Positions 47,913 through 56,108 of a stretch of DNA of 64,000 nucleotides are shown piece after piece (within the stretch, counting starts at the first letter, position 1; the number at the start of each line of letters is the position of its first letter). The notes beneath the pieces were generated by a model, which saw only the letters and a program-made list of their open reading frames with translations, had not been told where the DNA came from and did not search any database. Origin of the DNA: JBBWZH01 sp035544115 (GTDB lineage: Bacteria; Actinomycetota; Actinomycetes; Mycobacteriales; CADCTP01); the NCBI GenBank assembly GCA_963714145.1, contig OY970235.1:806001-870000 (forward strand), in the 5' to 3' direction. The translations under genes were made by a program, and so were the position numbers.

Positions 47913-49343
47913 ATGAGTCCGAAACGCGTCATTTCCGCGAGCGGCGCGGGGGCCGCCGTACTTGGCCTGACCCTTGCGGTCACGGCCGGGTGGGGTGGGC
48001 CTCCGTGGTGGGCGCTCCCGTTGCTTGTTGCCGCCATTGTCCTGACGGAGAGCGCCTCCGTCAGGATCGTCGTGGGGCGGCAAGCGGCCGGCTTCACGCT
48101 GAACGACGCCTGCATCGTCTTCGCTCTTGTACTCCTACCGGGTGCTTGGATCCCGCTCGGGGCCGTCACCGGATACCTACTGGCCAAGTGGCGCACCGGC
48201 TCATGGGTCAAGCTGGCGTTCAACGCCGCACAGCAGTTCCTGGCCATCTCGGCCGCTGTTTTCGTCGTGCAGGCCATCGGCGCCGGCATCCCGGGCGCGA
48301 TCTTCGGCATGCTCACGTTCGCAGTGCTCAACGGCATGGTCGTGGCCATTCCGATCGCCGCATCGTCGGGCGTGCCCTACACGCGCATCCTGGTCACCAT
48401 CGGTCCGCTCGGAGCGCTGCTCAACGCCGGCAACGCATCGGTGGGCCTGCTCGCGGCCTGGCTCGCGCTGCACGCTCCGCTCGGGCTGTTCGGCCTGATC
48501 GTCCCGCTCGGCATGCTCTGGCGCTCCTATCAGGAGCAGACCTTGCGGGCCGCCGAAGCGCGCCTGTACGCGGAACTCGCGCGCGGGCAGGAGAAGGCGG
48601 CCGGCAGCACGATCGATGCTTCTGCCCAGGTTGTCGTCACCGCGGCTGCCCGGCTGTTCGGCGGCGCGGAAGTAGAGATGCTCCTGCGTCACCCGGACGG
48701 GCCGATCCGTTACCTCGGCGACGAGCATGGGTTGGGCGCGCGGTTGCGCGCCGACGCCGACGCCTTCGACGCTCCATGGGTGCTCCGGGCGCTGGCAGAG
48801 CGTGGTGTTCGTACCGGTAGCGAGGGCGACCGGCCTTATTGCTCGGCGGTCCTGGGCGATCCGGCCCGGCCAGTGGCCATCCTGGTCGCTCGCAGGCCGA
48901 TCCGAGCGGTTGCGTTCACCCGGGCGGACGCGCAGTTGGCTGAGGTGTTGGTCGGGCAGGCTGAGGCGTGGCTGTCGGTTGCCGACTTGACGGCGCGGCA
49001 CGAAGAGGCGCTGGGGCGGGCCGAGGCGTACGGGGCGGCCAGCCGGGTCATCGGCGACATGGGGCAGGAGACCGTGCCGGCGCTCGCGGTGCTGCGGGAG
49101 TCGGCGAACCGGTTGTCCCGGCTCGCGGTCGCGTTCAACGGCCCGGGAGCGGTCGACGAGATCGTGGTCGAGCTGCACGCGGTGGAGCGCGCGGTGGCCT
49201 CGCTGCTCGGCGCGATCGCGCTGGCCAGCGACCCGCTCGCGGCCGCCGACGGTAGCGAGCTGCCGGGGCTGACCACGGGTAGCGTCCGCGGTGAGACCGA
49301 GTGGACCACCACGGGACGTATTGAGGACGCCGTCCGGCTGTGA
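47913..49343 (+). CDS. Membrane protein with GAF-like region, sensor without a kinase domain
   Basis: A 476-residue protein. The first 210 residues hold about six to seven transmembrane helices (for example PPWWALPLLVAAIVLTESAS and GLLAAWLALHAPLGLFGLIV). A helix (MLWRSYQEQTLRAAEARLYA) leads to a GAF-like domain (about 225-350: VVVTAAARLFGGAEVEMLLR; PYCSAVLGDPARPVAILVA), then a coiled helical region. No HisKA or HATPase motif is present, though the residues near RESANRLSRLAVAFNG recall a degenerate dimerisation helix. It overlaps the downstream kinase by four bases (GTGA) and likely works with it as a split sensor. Base composition in 47913-48700 is a little less GC-extreme than neighbours. 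Confidence 0.82.
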   Translation: MSPKRVISASGAGAAVLGLTLAVTAGWGGPPWWALPLLVAAIVLTESASVRIVVGRQAAGFTLNDACIVFALVLLPGAWIPLGAVTGYLLAKWRTGSWVKLAFNAAQQFLAISAAVFVVQAIGAGIPGAIFGMLTFAVLNGMVVAIPIAASSGVPYTRILVTIGPLGALLNAGNASVGLLAAWLALHAPLGLFGLIVPLGMLWRSYQEQTLRAAEARLYAELARGQEKAAGSTIDASAQVVVTAAARLFGGAEVEMLLRHPDGPIRYLGDEHGLGARLRADADAFDAPWVLRALAERGVRTGSEGDRPYCSAVLGDPARPVAILVARRPIRAVAFTRADAQLAEVLVGQAEAWLSVADLTARHEEALGRAEAYGAASRVIGDMGQETVPALAVLRESANRLSRLAVAFNGPGAVDEIVVELHAVERAVASLLGAIALASDPLAAADGSELPGLTTGSVRGETEWTTTGRIEDAVRL

Positions 49344-50425
49344 CCAGGCGCTGGCCTACGCTCTCGCTTTCGGCTTGGGCGGCGGTCGGCAGCATCCTCA
49401 CCGTGTTCGCGGTGGTCGGTGCGATCGCGGCCGTGCTCGGCTCGTTCCAGGCGATCGACCTGGCCGCGCTGGCGGTCGGGCTCGGCGTCGGGCTGCTGTT
49501 CACGGCGGCGATGGTCGGCTCGGCGTCGCGGGTCACCAGCGGTCTGCGTGCCCTGCAGGTGGACGCGGTACGCCGGCTGCGTGACCCGAGCTTCCGGGCC
49601 GGGCGGACGGAGCGCCGGCCGCCGGTGCAGGCCAGCACCGAGCTGGTCGACCTGGCCCGGGTGCTGGACGCGCTGCAGCTGCGGGCCAGGGTGGCCGACG
49701 AGGTGGCCGCGCAGGCCTACCGCAGCGCCGAGCAGGCCAGCGCGGGTGTGTTCGAGCTGCTGTCCGGCCTGGTCGCGGCCGAGGAGGCGACCCGCGGGCA
49801 GCTCTCCGCGGAGCTGCATGACACGGTCGCGCAGACGCTCGCGGCCGCCCGCGGGGTGCTGCACGACACCGGCCCCGGGGTGGACCCGGAACGACGTGAC
49901 GTGGCCGTCGCGCAGGCCCGGGAGCTGGTCGAGGAGGCCGAGGAGCAGGTCCGGGCGGTGATGGCGCGGGCCCGGCCGGCCGAGCTGCGGGAAGGCGACC
50001 TGGCCTCGGCGGTCGGCGCGCTGCGCCGCGAGTTCGCCTCCCGGTACCTGTTCACCGTCCGGCTGACCTGGCCGGAGCAGCCGTACCCGCTGCCGCTGGT
50101 GTCCGCGGTGACCGTCTACCGCTTCTTCCAGGAGGCGCTGCTCAACGTCGTCAAGCATGCCGACGTGGAGGAGGCCGAGGCGGTCCTCTCAATTGAGGGC
50201 AATGAACTGGTGGCCCAGGTGAAGGACGCCGGGCCCGGGTTCGTGCCGAGCGAGGTGCGGTCCACCGGTGGCCGGCACGTCGGCCTCGGACTGCTCCGCG
50301 AGCGGGCCCGGCTGGCCGGCGGCTCGCTGGTGCTGGACACCGCACCCACCGCCGGAACCACGCTCACCCTGCGGTTGCCGCTGAGCCCACGGGACAGCGC
50401 CCTGCCGGCCGCCGCCCCCAGCTAG
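49340..50425 (+). CDS. NarL-type sensor histidine kinase (HisKA_3)
   Basis: A 361-residue kinase with two transmembrane helices (about 10-35 and 40-62), a cytosolic coiled linker, HisKA_3 with His160 in LSAELHDTVAQTLAAARG, and HATPase_c with FQEALLNVVKHAD (N box), DAGPGFVPS and HVGLGLLRERARLAGG. It has no sizeable extracytoplasmic domain, which fits signal input through the coupled upstream GAF/membrane protein. It presumably phosphorylates the divergent NarL-type regulator at 46762-47475. GTG 49340 overlaps the previous stop. The tail is Pro/Ala-rich. Confidence 0.93.
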   Translation: MTRRWPTLSLSAWAAVGSILTVFAVVGAIAAVLGSFQAIDLAALAVGLGVGLLFTAAMVGSASRVTSGLRALQVDAVRRLRDPSFRAGRTERRPPVQASTELVDLARVLDALQLRARVADEVAAQAYRSAEQASAGVFELLSGLVAAEEATRGQLSAELHDTVAQTLAAARGVLHDTGPGVDPERRDVAVAQARELVEEAEEQVRAVMARARPAELREGDLASAVGALRREFASRYLFTVRLTWPEQPYPLPLVSAVTVYRFFQEALLNVVKHADVEEAEAVLSIEGNELVAQVKDAGPGFVPSEVRSTGGRHVGLGLLRERARLAGGSLVLDTAPTAGTTLTLRLPLSPRDSALPAAAPS

Positions 50426-50482
50426 CCGCCCGCCCGTCCAGGGCGGGCTGGGTCTGAGCTGGCGCCGAGGGCTCAGCCTCAG

Positions 50483-51085
50483 CTAGAGGGAGGAGGGGTC
50501 GGCCCGGCCGGGGAGGACGGTGACGCCGGGCGGCGGCAGGCCGGCGGCGGTGCACAGCAGCTCGGCCCAGGCGTGCAGGTGGTCGCCGAGGTCGGCCGGG
50601 TCCAGCGGGGTCCAGGAGACGCGCAGTTCCAGCCCGCTCTGGCTGCGGTCGATCGCGGTCAGCGGCGCGTCCCCGGCCGGCTCACCGAACCGGGTGGACG
50701 TGGTCTGGGTGACCGTGCCGCCGGCGCCGGCGTAGCGGGCGGACCGCTGCTGCAGCGAGTCGATCAGCCAGCTCCAGGTGACCTCGGGCAGCAGCGGGTC
50801 GGCGGCGAGGTCCCGCTCCAGGTCCACGCTCGCGTAGCCGACCAGCCGGAACGTGCCCTGCCAGGCCTGGTAACCCTGCGGATCGTGGAGCAGCACCAGC
50901 CGCCCGGTGGCCACCTCGGCCCGGTTGTAGACGACTTCGAGCCCCAGCGCGTACGACCACGGGGCAAGGCGCTGCGGCGGGCGCATCTCCTCGACCTGCA
51001 CCTCGGGTCGTAGCCGGGCGCAGGCCAGGCTACGTACCGCCTGTTCGAACTCGGCCGGAGCTACGGCCGGGCGTGTGTCCGCCAC
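50483..51085 (-). CDS. DUF3000 family protein
   Basis: A 200-residue actinobacterial protein of unknown function. Conserved blocks: FEQAVRSLACARLRPEVQVE, LAPWSYALGLEV, GRLVLLHDPQGYQAWQGTFR, VTWSWLIDSLQQR and LELRVSWTPLDP near the C-terminus. No membrane segment. The locus normally lies between the RNase D-like gene and hemE (Rv2680 position, recalled). Here the NarL signalling locus separates it from the former. GTG 51085 follows a TACGCT -10 box by 8 bases, with no ribosome binding site. Confidence 0.9.
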   Translation of the reverse strand: MADTRPAVAPAEFEQAVRSLACARLRPEVQVEEMRPPQRLAPWSYALGLEVVYNRAEVATGRLVLLHDPQGYQAWQGTFRLVGYASVDLERDLAADPLLPEVTWSWLIDSLQQRSARYAGAGGTVTQTTSTRFGEPAGDAPLTAIDRSQSGLELRVSWTPLDPADLGDHLHAWAELLCTAAGLPPPGVTVLPGRADPSSL

Positions 51086-51093
51086 AGTTCGGG

Positions 51094-51099
51094 AGCGTA
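51094..51099 (-). promoter_or_regulatory. -10 box of the DUF3000 gene (leaderless)
   Basis: TACGCT on the minus strand, 8 bases before GTG 51085. Confidence 0.45.
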
Positions 51100-51161
51100 C
51101 GACTACCGTTTGCGCCCTGCGATGCGGCACGCCGGGGCGGGGAAGGCCGGCGATCACCGGG

Positions 51162-51353
51162 TCAGGCCGCGGTGGACACCGCGAGCCGGACCGGCTGGCT
51201 GCTGGTGATCAGCATCGGTCCCACCACGATCGCGGTGCCACAGTCGACGCAGGCCCGCTCCGGGCAGTCGAGGTCATGCCCGTCAACGCAGAACGGCGTC
51301 TCGAACAGCCGCTCAGCCCGACAGCACGAACACCACCGATGCTCGGTCGGCAT
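51162..51353 (-). CDS. 63-residue Cys-rich (zinc-binding) miniprotein
   Basis: A short gene with a strong GAGGAGGGG site just upstream of ATG 51353. The protein begins MPTEHRWCSCCRAERLFET, continues with FCVDGHDLDCPERACVDCG, and ends in a hydrophobic IVVGPMLITSSQPVRL stretch. Eight cysteines, two of them in CXXC-like spacings, and two histidines suggest one or two zinc sites. No family is recognised. It is 76 bases upstream of the DUF3000 start on the same strand, so cotranscription is possible. The intervening 51354-51585 stretch, up to hemE, contains no other gene I can support. Confidence 0.78.
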   Translation of the reverse strand: MPTEHRWCSCCRAERLFETPFCVDGHDLDCPERACVDCGTAIVVGPMLITSSQPVRLAVSTAA

Positions 51354-51585
51354 AGCCCCTCCTCGCCGTGGAAAAGACCGTCTGTACGATTCGGAATCCC
51401 CGCGGGCGGGCCTGGCCGGCCCGACGGGATGGTCCCTGTCGTTGCCGACGGTGACACGTTGTCCTGGTTGGGTGTCGGAGGTCGCACGGCGTGTCGCAGC
51501 TGTCACCCAAGCGGCTGAGTGAGGGTTCGGCCGGCCGGTGCCGGCCCGGTTCTGGGCCCGGTCACCGCGTGGAATCATGGCTGCG

Positions 51586-52683
51586 ATGACCGAATCCACC
51601 GGCGCCGGGCATCCCGGCACAGCCGGTTCCGCGGTAGCCCCGTCCCACCCGTCCGCCGAGCTCGCGAACTCGGCGTTCCTGCGCGCCGCCCGCGGGCTGC
51701 CGGTGCCGCACCGCCCGGTCTGGTTCATGCGGCAGGCCGGCCGGTCGCTGCCGGAGTACCGGGCGATCCGGGCCCGGGTCGGCATGCTGGAGGCCTGCCG
51801 GACGCCGGAGCTGATCGCCGAGATCACCCTGCAGCCGGTCCGCCGGCACGGGGTGGACGCGGCGGTCCTGTTCTCCGACATCGTGCTGCCGCTGCTCGCC
51901 GCCGGGGTGGACCTGGACATCGTGCCCGGCGTCGGCCCGGTGATCGCACAGCCCATCCGGACCGAGGCCGACCTGGACCGGCTCCGCCCGCTCGCGCCCG
52001 CGGACGTCTCCTACATCGACGCGGCCGTCCGTGAGCTGGTGCGGGAGCTGGGCGGGACGCCGCTGGTCGGGTTCGCCGGGGCGCCGTTCACGCTGGCCAG
52101 CTACCTGGTCGAGGGCGGGCCGTCCCGGGACCATGCCCGGACCAAGGCGTTGATGCACGGCCAGCCGCAGCTGTGGTCCCGGCTGCTCGGCCGGCTCGCC
52201 GAGATCACCGCGACCTTCCTGCGGGTGCAGATCGAGGCCGGGGCGAGCGCGGTGCAGCTGTTCGACTCCTGGGTCGGCGTGCTGTCCGCCGCCGACTACG
52301 CGGCCTCGGTGCTGCCGCACAGCATGGACGTGCTGGCCGGACTGTCGCGTTTGGACGTACCGAGGATCCACTTCGGGGTCGGCACCGGCGAGCTGCTGGC
52401 GTTGCTCGGCCAGGCCGGCGCGGACGTGGTCGGGGTGGACTGGCGGGTGCCGCTGGACGAGGCCACCCGGCGGGTCGGCCCGGGCCGGGCGCTGCAGGGG
52501 AACCTGGACCCGGCGCTGCTGCTGGCCGACTGGCCGGTGCTGGCCCGGGAGGCCCACCGGGTGCTGGACCAGGGCCGGGCCGCGCCCGGGCACATCTTCA
52601 ACCTCGGCCACGGCGTGCTGCCGGAGACCGACCCGGATGTGATCACCCGCCTGGTCGACCTGGTCCACGGCGAGCCGGCCTGA
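51586..52683 (+). CDS. hemE: Uroporphyrinogen decarboxylase
   Basis: A 365-residue enzyme that decarboxylates uroporphyrinogen III to coproporphyrinogen III in cytosolic haem synthesis. Family motifs: PVWFMRQAGRSLPEYR (substrate arginines), VLFSDIVLPLLAAGVDLDI (essential Asp), GFAGAPFTLASYLVEGG, FDSWVGVLS, GVDWRVPL, LQGNLDPALLL and HIFNLGHGVLPET (His). The first 30 residues are a variable extension. ATG 51586 is taken, though ATG 51577, three codons upstream, is possible. No ribosome binding site is obvious. hemY and hemQ follow after DUF4349. Confidence 0.96.
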   Translation: MTESTGAGHPGTAGSAVAPSHPSAELANSAFLRAARGLPVPHRPVWFMRQAGRSLPEYRAIRARVGMLEACRTPELIAEITLQPVRRHGVDAAVLFSDIVLPLLAAGVDLDIVPGVGPVIAQPIRTEADLDRLRPLAPADVSYIDAAVRELVRELGGTPLVGFAGAPFTLASYLVEGGPSRDHARTKALMHGQPQLWSRLLGRLAEITATFLRVQIEAGASAVQLFDSWVGVLSAADYAASVLPHSMDVLAGLSRLDVPRIHFGVGTGELLALLGQAGADVVGVDWRVPLDEATRRVGPGRALQGNLDPALLLADWPVLAREAHRVLDQGRAAPGHIFNLGHGVLPETDPDVITRLVDLVHGEPA

Positions 52684-52708
52684 CCGGGCGCCGCGGGCGC
52701 CGCCCGGT
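52683..52708. terminator. Bidirectional hairpin between hemE and DUF4349
   Basis: ACCGGGCG (52683-52690) pairs with CGCCCGGT (52701-52708) between the two convergent genes. It is GC-only with no U tract. Confidence 0.45.
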
Positions 52709-52742
52709 GACCGGGGCGGCGCCTCGCGGCTCGGCGTGCGGG

Positions 52743-53780
52743 TCAGGCGGCCGGGGGTTCCGGGGTGGCGGCCGGCAGGGCCGGCGTGCCGGTGCGCCGC
52801 TGCCGCTGCAGGTAGAACCAGCCGGCCAGCAGCGGTAGCACGATCAGCAGGAACGGCAGCACCGCGCCGACCACCGTGAGCAGCCAGGCGACGGTGCCGG
52901 CGAACGCCGACCAGCCGTTCTTCAGGCCGGTGAGGAAGCCGGGGTCGGTCTCGTTGGCGGCGGCCGGCGCGGGCGCCGGCGCCTCCTCGGCCACCAGATG
53001 CACGGTCACCGTGGACAGCGCGATCTGGCCGGCCAGCGTCCGCTGCCGGGCCTGCAGCGACTCGAGTTCAGCCTCGCGGCGGGACAGCTCGCCCTCCACG
53101 TTCACCACGTCGCCGATGCTGCTGGCCCGGGCCAGGATCGCGCGGACCCGGGCGATCGAGGCCTTCATCGAGGCGACCCGGGAGTCGACGTCGGCGACCT
53201 GCTCGGTGACGTCCTCGGTCGAGCTGGTGCGCTCGATCTCCTTGCCGAGCGCGGAGATCCTGGTCAGCGCCGCGTCGAGGCGGTCCGGGTCGAGCTTCAG
53301 GACGATCTCGGCGGTGGCCGTCCGGCCGGTGCCGGAGCGGTTGTCGCTGTAGACGGAGCCGTCGTTGTCGGCGGCGATCCGGGTCAGGTCGTTGGCCTTC
53401 GCGTTCACGTCCTTGACCCGGACGGTGAGGTCGGCGCGTCGGATCAGGGCCCGGTTCGGCGCGATCCGGGCCTCCGGCTGGGCGCTGCCACCGGACTGGT
53501 CGCCGGCCGGGCCGGGGGACGGCTGGGCCGGGGCCGGAGCGGCCTCCTTGCCGCCGCTGTTGGCGGTCCCGACCGCCTGGCCGGGAACCCGATCGCCGCC
53601 GCCGCTGCTGGCGGCCGAGCTGCTGTTGCTGCTGTCGCCGCCGCCGCTGCACGCGGCGAGCAGGAGCAGCGCGAGGGCGGCCAGCCCGGCCGCCGGGGCC
53701 GCCACCAGCCGGATCGGCCGGCGGGGGGCTGGCTTCGGTCCGTCCGTCGGTCTCTTCGTCAGCTCGTCCGGCTGCGTCAT
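52743..53780 (-). CDS. DUF4349 lipoprotein with C-terminal membrane helix
   Basis: A 345-residue envelope protein. The N-terminus has a hydrophobic signal (about 23-43) ending in LLAACSGGG, a lipobox. A Gly/Ser/Pro-rich stretch follows, then the DUF4349 domain (about 110-275) with ALIRRADLTVRVKDVNAKAN, VLKLDPDRLDAALTRISALG, a long coiled coil (ISALGKEIERTSS, and GELSRREAELESLQARQR) and IALSTVTVHL. A strong transmembrane helix (about 300-325) precedes a basic tail. Function unknown. ATG 53780 has GAGGAGG upstream. Its position between hemE and hemY breaks an otherwise usual haem cluster. Confidence 0.9.
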   Translation of the reverse strand: MTQPDELTKRPTDGPKPAPRRPIRLVAAPAAGLAALALLLLAACSGGGDSSNSSSAASSGGGDRVPGQAVGTANSGGKEAAPAPAQPSPGPAGDQSGGSAQPEARIAPNRALIRRADLTVRVKDVNAKANDLTRIAADNDGSVYSDNRSGTGRTATAEIVLKLDPDRLDAALTRISALGKEIERTSSTEDVTEQVADVDSRVASMKASIARVRAILARASSIGDVVNVEGELSRREAELESLQARQRTLAGQIALSTVTVHLVAEEAPAPAPAAANETDPGFLTGLKNGWSAFAGTVAWLLTVVGAVLPFLLIVLPLLAGWFYLQRQRRTGTPALPAATPEPPAA

Positions 53781-53874
53781 GGCGCCTCCTCGGTGGGTTG
53801 CCCGCTGAGACGTCCCGGTCGGCCGGCCCGGTTGCCGGGCCGGGGTCACCAACCGATCACGATCTCGCGTCGGG

Positions 53875-53880
53875 CAGGAT
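53875..53880 (+). promoter_or_regulatory. -10-like box of hemY
   Basis: CAGGAT, 3 bases before ATG 53884 and 6 bases before GTG 53887. The leaderless spacing seen elsewhere would favour the GTG. Confidence 0.4.
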
Positions 53881-53883
53881 GAG

Positions 53884-55329
53884 ATGGTGCGCAGCGGGCC
53901 GCGGGTGGTGGTGATCGGCGGCGGCATCGCCGGGCTGGCGGCGGCGTACGCGCTGCACCGGGACGGGCCGCCCGGCATCGAGGTCACCGTGCTGGAGGGC
54001 GACCGGCGGGTCGGCGGGAAGCTGCGGGTGTCCACGGTGGGCGACCTGGCCGTGGACGAGGGCGCGGAGATGTTCCTGGTCCGGGTGCCGGAGGCGGTCG
54101 AACTGGCCCGCGCGGTGGGCCTGGGCGGCGGCATCGTGCACCCGGTGACCACGGCCGCCGCGGTGCTGGTGGCCGGGGTGGCGCGGCCATTGCCGGCCGG
54201 CACCGTGCTCGGCGTGCCGGCCGACCTGACCGCGCTGCGCGCGTCCGGCGTGCTGACCGAGGCCGCGGTCGCCACGGTGGCGGCGGAGGCCGACCGGCCC
54301 GGCGAGCCGGTGGCCGGGGACGTCGCGGTGGGGGAGTACGTCCGCCGCCGGCTCGGCGCCGAGGTGGTGGACCGGCTGGTCGACCCGCTGCTGGGCGGCG
54401 TCTACGCCGGCCGCGCGGACCAGCTCTCGCTGCGTGCCACCATGCCGGCGCTGGCCCGCCAGTTGACCGCCGAGCCGGGCCGGCCGGTGCCCTCGCTGGT
54501 CGCCGCCGCCCGGGCGGCCCGCGCCGCCGAGGCCCCCGCCGCCGGTGCGCCGGTGTTCGGGACGTTGCCGGGTGGGCTGGGGCAGCTGCCGGCGGCGGTG
54601 GCGGCAGCCTCGGGCGCGCGGCTGCGGCTCGGGTTGCCGGCGCGGCGGGTGGACCGGCTGCCCGGCGGGTTCCGGGTGGTGGCCGGGCCGGTGCCGGCGC
54701 CGACGGTGTTCGAGGCGGACGCGGTGGTGGTCGCGGTGCCGGCGGGCAAGGCGGCGCCGCTGCTGGCCGAGGTGACGCCGGCGGCGTCCGCCGAGCTGGC
54801 CGGGATCGAGTACGCCAGCATGGCCATCGTCACACTCGGTTACCGGGCGGCCGGGATGCCGGGCCTGCGCGGCAGCGGGCTGCTGGTGCCGGCGGTCGAG
54901 GGCGGCGCGGTCAAGGCGGTCACCTACTCGTCGGCGAAGTGGCCGCATCTGGCCGGGCACGAGCTGACCGTGCTGCGCGCCTCGATCGGCCGGCACGGCG
55001 ACGAACGGGTGTTGCAGCGCGGCGACGAGGAGCTGCTCGAGTTGGCCGCGGCCGAGGTCGGCGCCCTGGCCGGGATGCCGGCACCGCCGGTGGCCGGCCG
55101 GGTCACCCGGTGGGGTGGCGCGCTGCCGCAGTACGCCGTCGGGCACGTCGAGCGGGTCGGCCGGATCCGGGCCGGGGTGGCCGCGGTACCCGGGCTGGCG
55201 ATCTGCGGGGCCGCGTACGAGGGGGTCGGGGTGCCGGCCTGCATCCGGTCCGGATACGCGGCCGCCGCGGTGGTGCTCGGCCATCTGGCCCAACCGGACG
55301 GCCGCACCGCCCGCCGATCCGGGGGCTGA
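53884..55329 (+). CDS. hemY: Coproporphyrinogen III / protoporphyrinogen oxidase (HemY/CgoX)
   Basis: A 481-residue FAD enzyme. FAD motif VVVIGGGIAGLAAAYALHRD at about 8-27, then GGKLRVSTVGDLAVDEGAEM, DRLVDPLLGGVYAG, FGTLPGGLGQLP and, at the C-terminus, GLAICGAAYEGVGVPACIRS. In actinobacteria this protein oxidises coproporphyrinogen III to coproporphyrin III in the coproporphyrin-dependent haem route, and the adjacent hemQ supports that role over classical PpoX. ATG 53884 or GTG 53887 may start the protein. hemQ follows 71 bases downstream with its own -10 box. Confidence 0.94.
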   Translation: MVRSGPRVVVIGGGIAGLAAAYALHRDGPPGIEVTVLEGDRRVGGKLRVSTVGDLAVDEGAEMFLVRVPEAVELARAVGLGGGIVHPVTTAAAVLVAGVARPLPAGTVLGVPADLTALRASGVLTEAAVATVAAEADRPGEPVAGDVAVGEYVRRRLGAEVVDRLVDPLLGGVYAGRADQLSLRATMPALARQLTAEPGRPVPSLVAAARAARAAEAPAAGAPVFGTLPGGLGQLPAAVAAASGARLRLGLPARRVDRLPGGFRVVAGPVPAPTVFEADAVVVAVPAGKAAPLLAEVTPAASAELAGIEYASMAIVTLGYRAAGMPGLRGSGLLVPAVEGGAVKAVTYSSAKWPHLAGHELTVLRASIGRHGDERVLQRGDEELLELAAAEVGALAGMPAPPVAGRVTRWGGALPQYAVGHVERVGRIRAGVAAVPGLAICGAAYEGVGVPACIRSGYAAAAVVLGHLAQPDGRTARRSGG

Positions 55330-55387
55330 CCGGCCGAAACAATGGGCAGAGTAGGAGCCTGCCCGGTCAGAAGAAGCACTCGCGGAG

Positions 55388-55393
55388 CAGAAT
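55388..55393 (+). promoter_or_regulatory. -10 box of hemQ (leaderless)
   Basis: CAGAAT ending 7 bases before ATG 55401. Confidence 0.45.
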
Positions 55394-55400
55394 TGACGGC

Positions 55401-56105
55401 ATGGTCAGCGGTAAGCGGGCGCGGGCGCTCAACGAGGTCATCAGGTACACGGTCTGGTCGGTGTTCCGGGCCCGGACCGACGACGGGCGGCTGCCCGAGC
55501 AGGACCGGGCCGCGGTGGCGGCCGAGGCGGACGCGTTGGTCGAACAGCTGGCCGCGAAGGACGTGGTGGTCCGGGGCACCTACGACGTGTCCGCGTTGCG
55601 CGCCGACGCGGACGTGATGGTGTGGTGGCACTCCGGCTCGATGGAGGACCTGCAGGACGGCTACAGCCGGCTCCGGCGGACCCGGCTCGGCCGGTCGCTG
55701 GAACCGGTCTGGTCGGTGGCCGCGCTGCACCGTCCGGCCGAGTTCAACAAGGGGCACGTACCGGCGTTCCTGGCGGACGAGACGCCGCGCCAGTACATCT
55801 GCGTCTACCCGTTCGTCCGGTCGTACGAGTGGTACCTGCTGCACGCCGAGGAGCGCCGGGCGCTGCTCACCGAGCACGGGCAGATGGCGCGCGACTACCC
55901 GGACGTGCGGGCGAACACGGTCGCCTCGTTCGCGCTCAGCGACTACGAGTGGATCCTCGCGTTCGAGGGCGACGAGCTGCACCGGATCGTCGACCTGATG
56001 CGGCACCTGCGTGGCTCGTCGGCCCGCCGGCACGTGCGCGAGGAGGTGCCGTTCTACACCGGCCGGCGCAAGCCGCTGGCCGAGATCGTGGCCGCGCTGC
56101 CGTAG
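55401..56105 (+). CDS. hemQ: Coproheme decarboxylase (HemQ/ChdC, chlorite dismutase family)
   Basis: A 234-residue enzyme that converts coproheme to haem b with peroxide, the last step of the coproporphyrin route. Family markers: LNEVIRYTVWSVFRA at the start, VVVRGTYDVSALRADADVMV, MVWWHSGSMEDLQDGYSR, YICVYPFVRSYEWYLLHAEE (with the redox-active Tyr region), TEHGQMARDYPDVRANTVAS and YEWILAFEGDELHRIVDLMR. It is cytosolic. ATG 55401 is supported by CAGAAT 7 bases upstream. The stop is only 3 bases from the convergent msrB stop. Confidence 0.95.
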   Translation: MVSGKRARALNEVIRYTVWSVFRARTDDGRLPEQDRAAVAAEADALVEQLAAKDVVVRGTYDVSALRADADVMVWWHSGSMEDLQDGYSRLRRTRLGRSLEPVWSVAALHRPAEFNKGHVPAFLADETPRQYICVYPFVRSYEWYLLHAEERRALLTEHGQMARDYPDVRANTVASFALSDYEWILAFEGDELHRIVDLMRHLRGSSARRHVREEVPFYTGRRKPLAEIVAALP

Positions 56106-56108
56106 CCG

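Noticed and set aside
51354..51585. Riboswitch or leader RNA before hemE
   Set aside because: Only weak inverted repeats (GACAC/GTGTC) are present and no known riboswitch core is visible.
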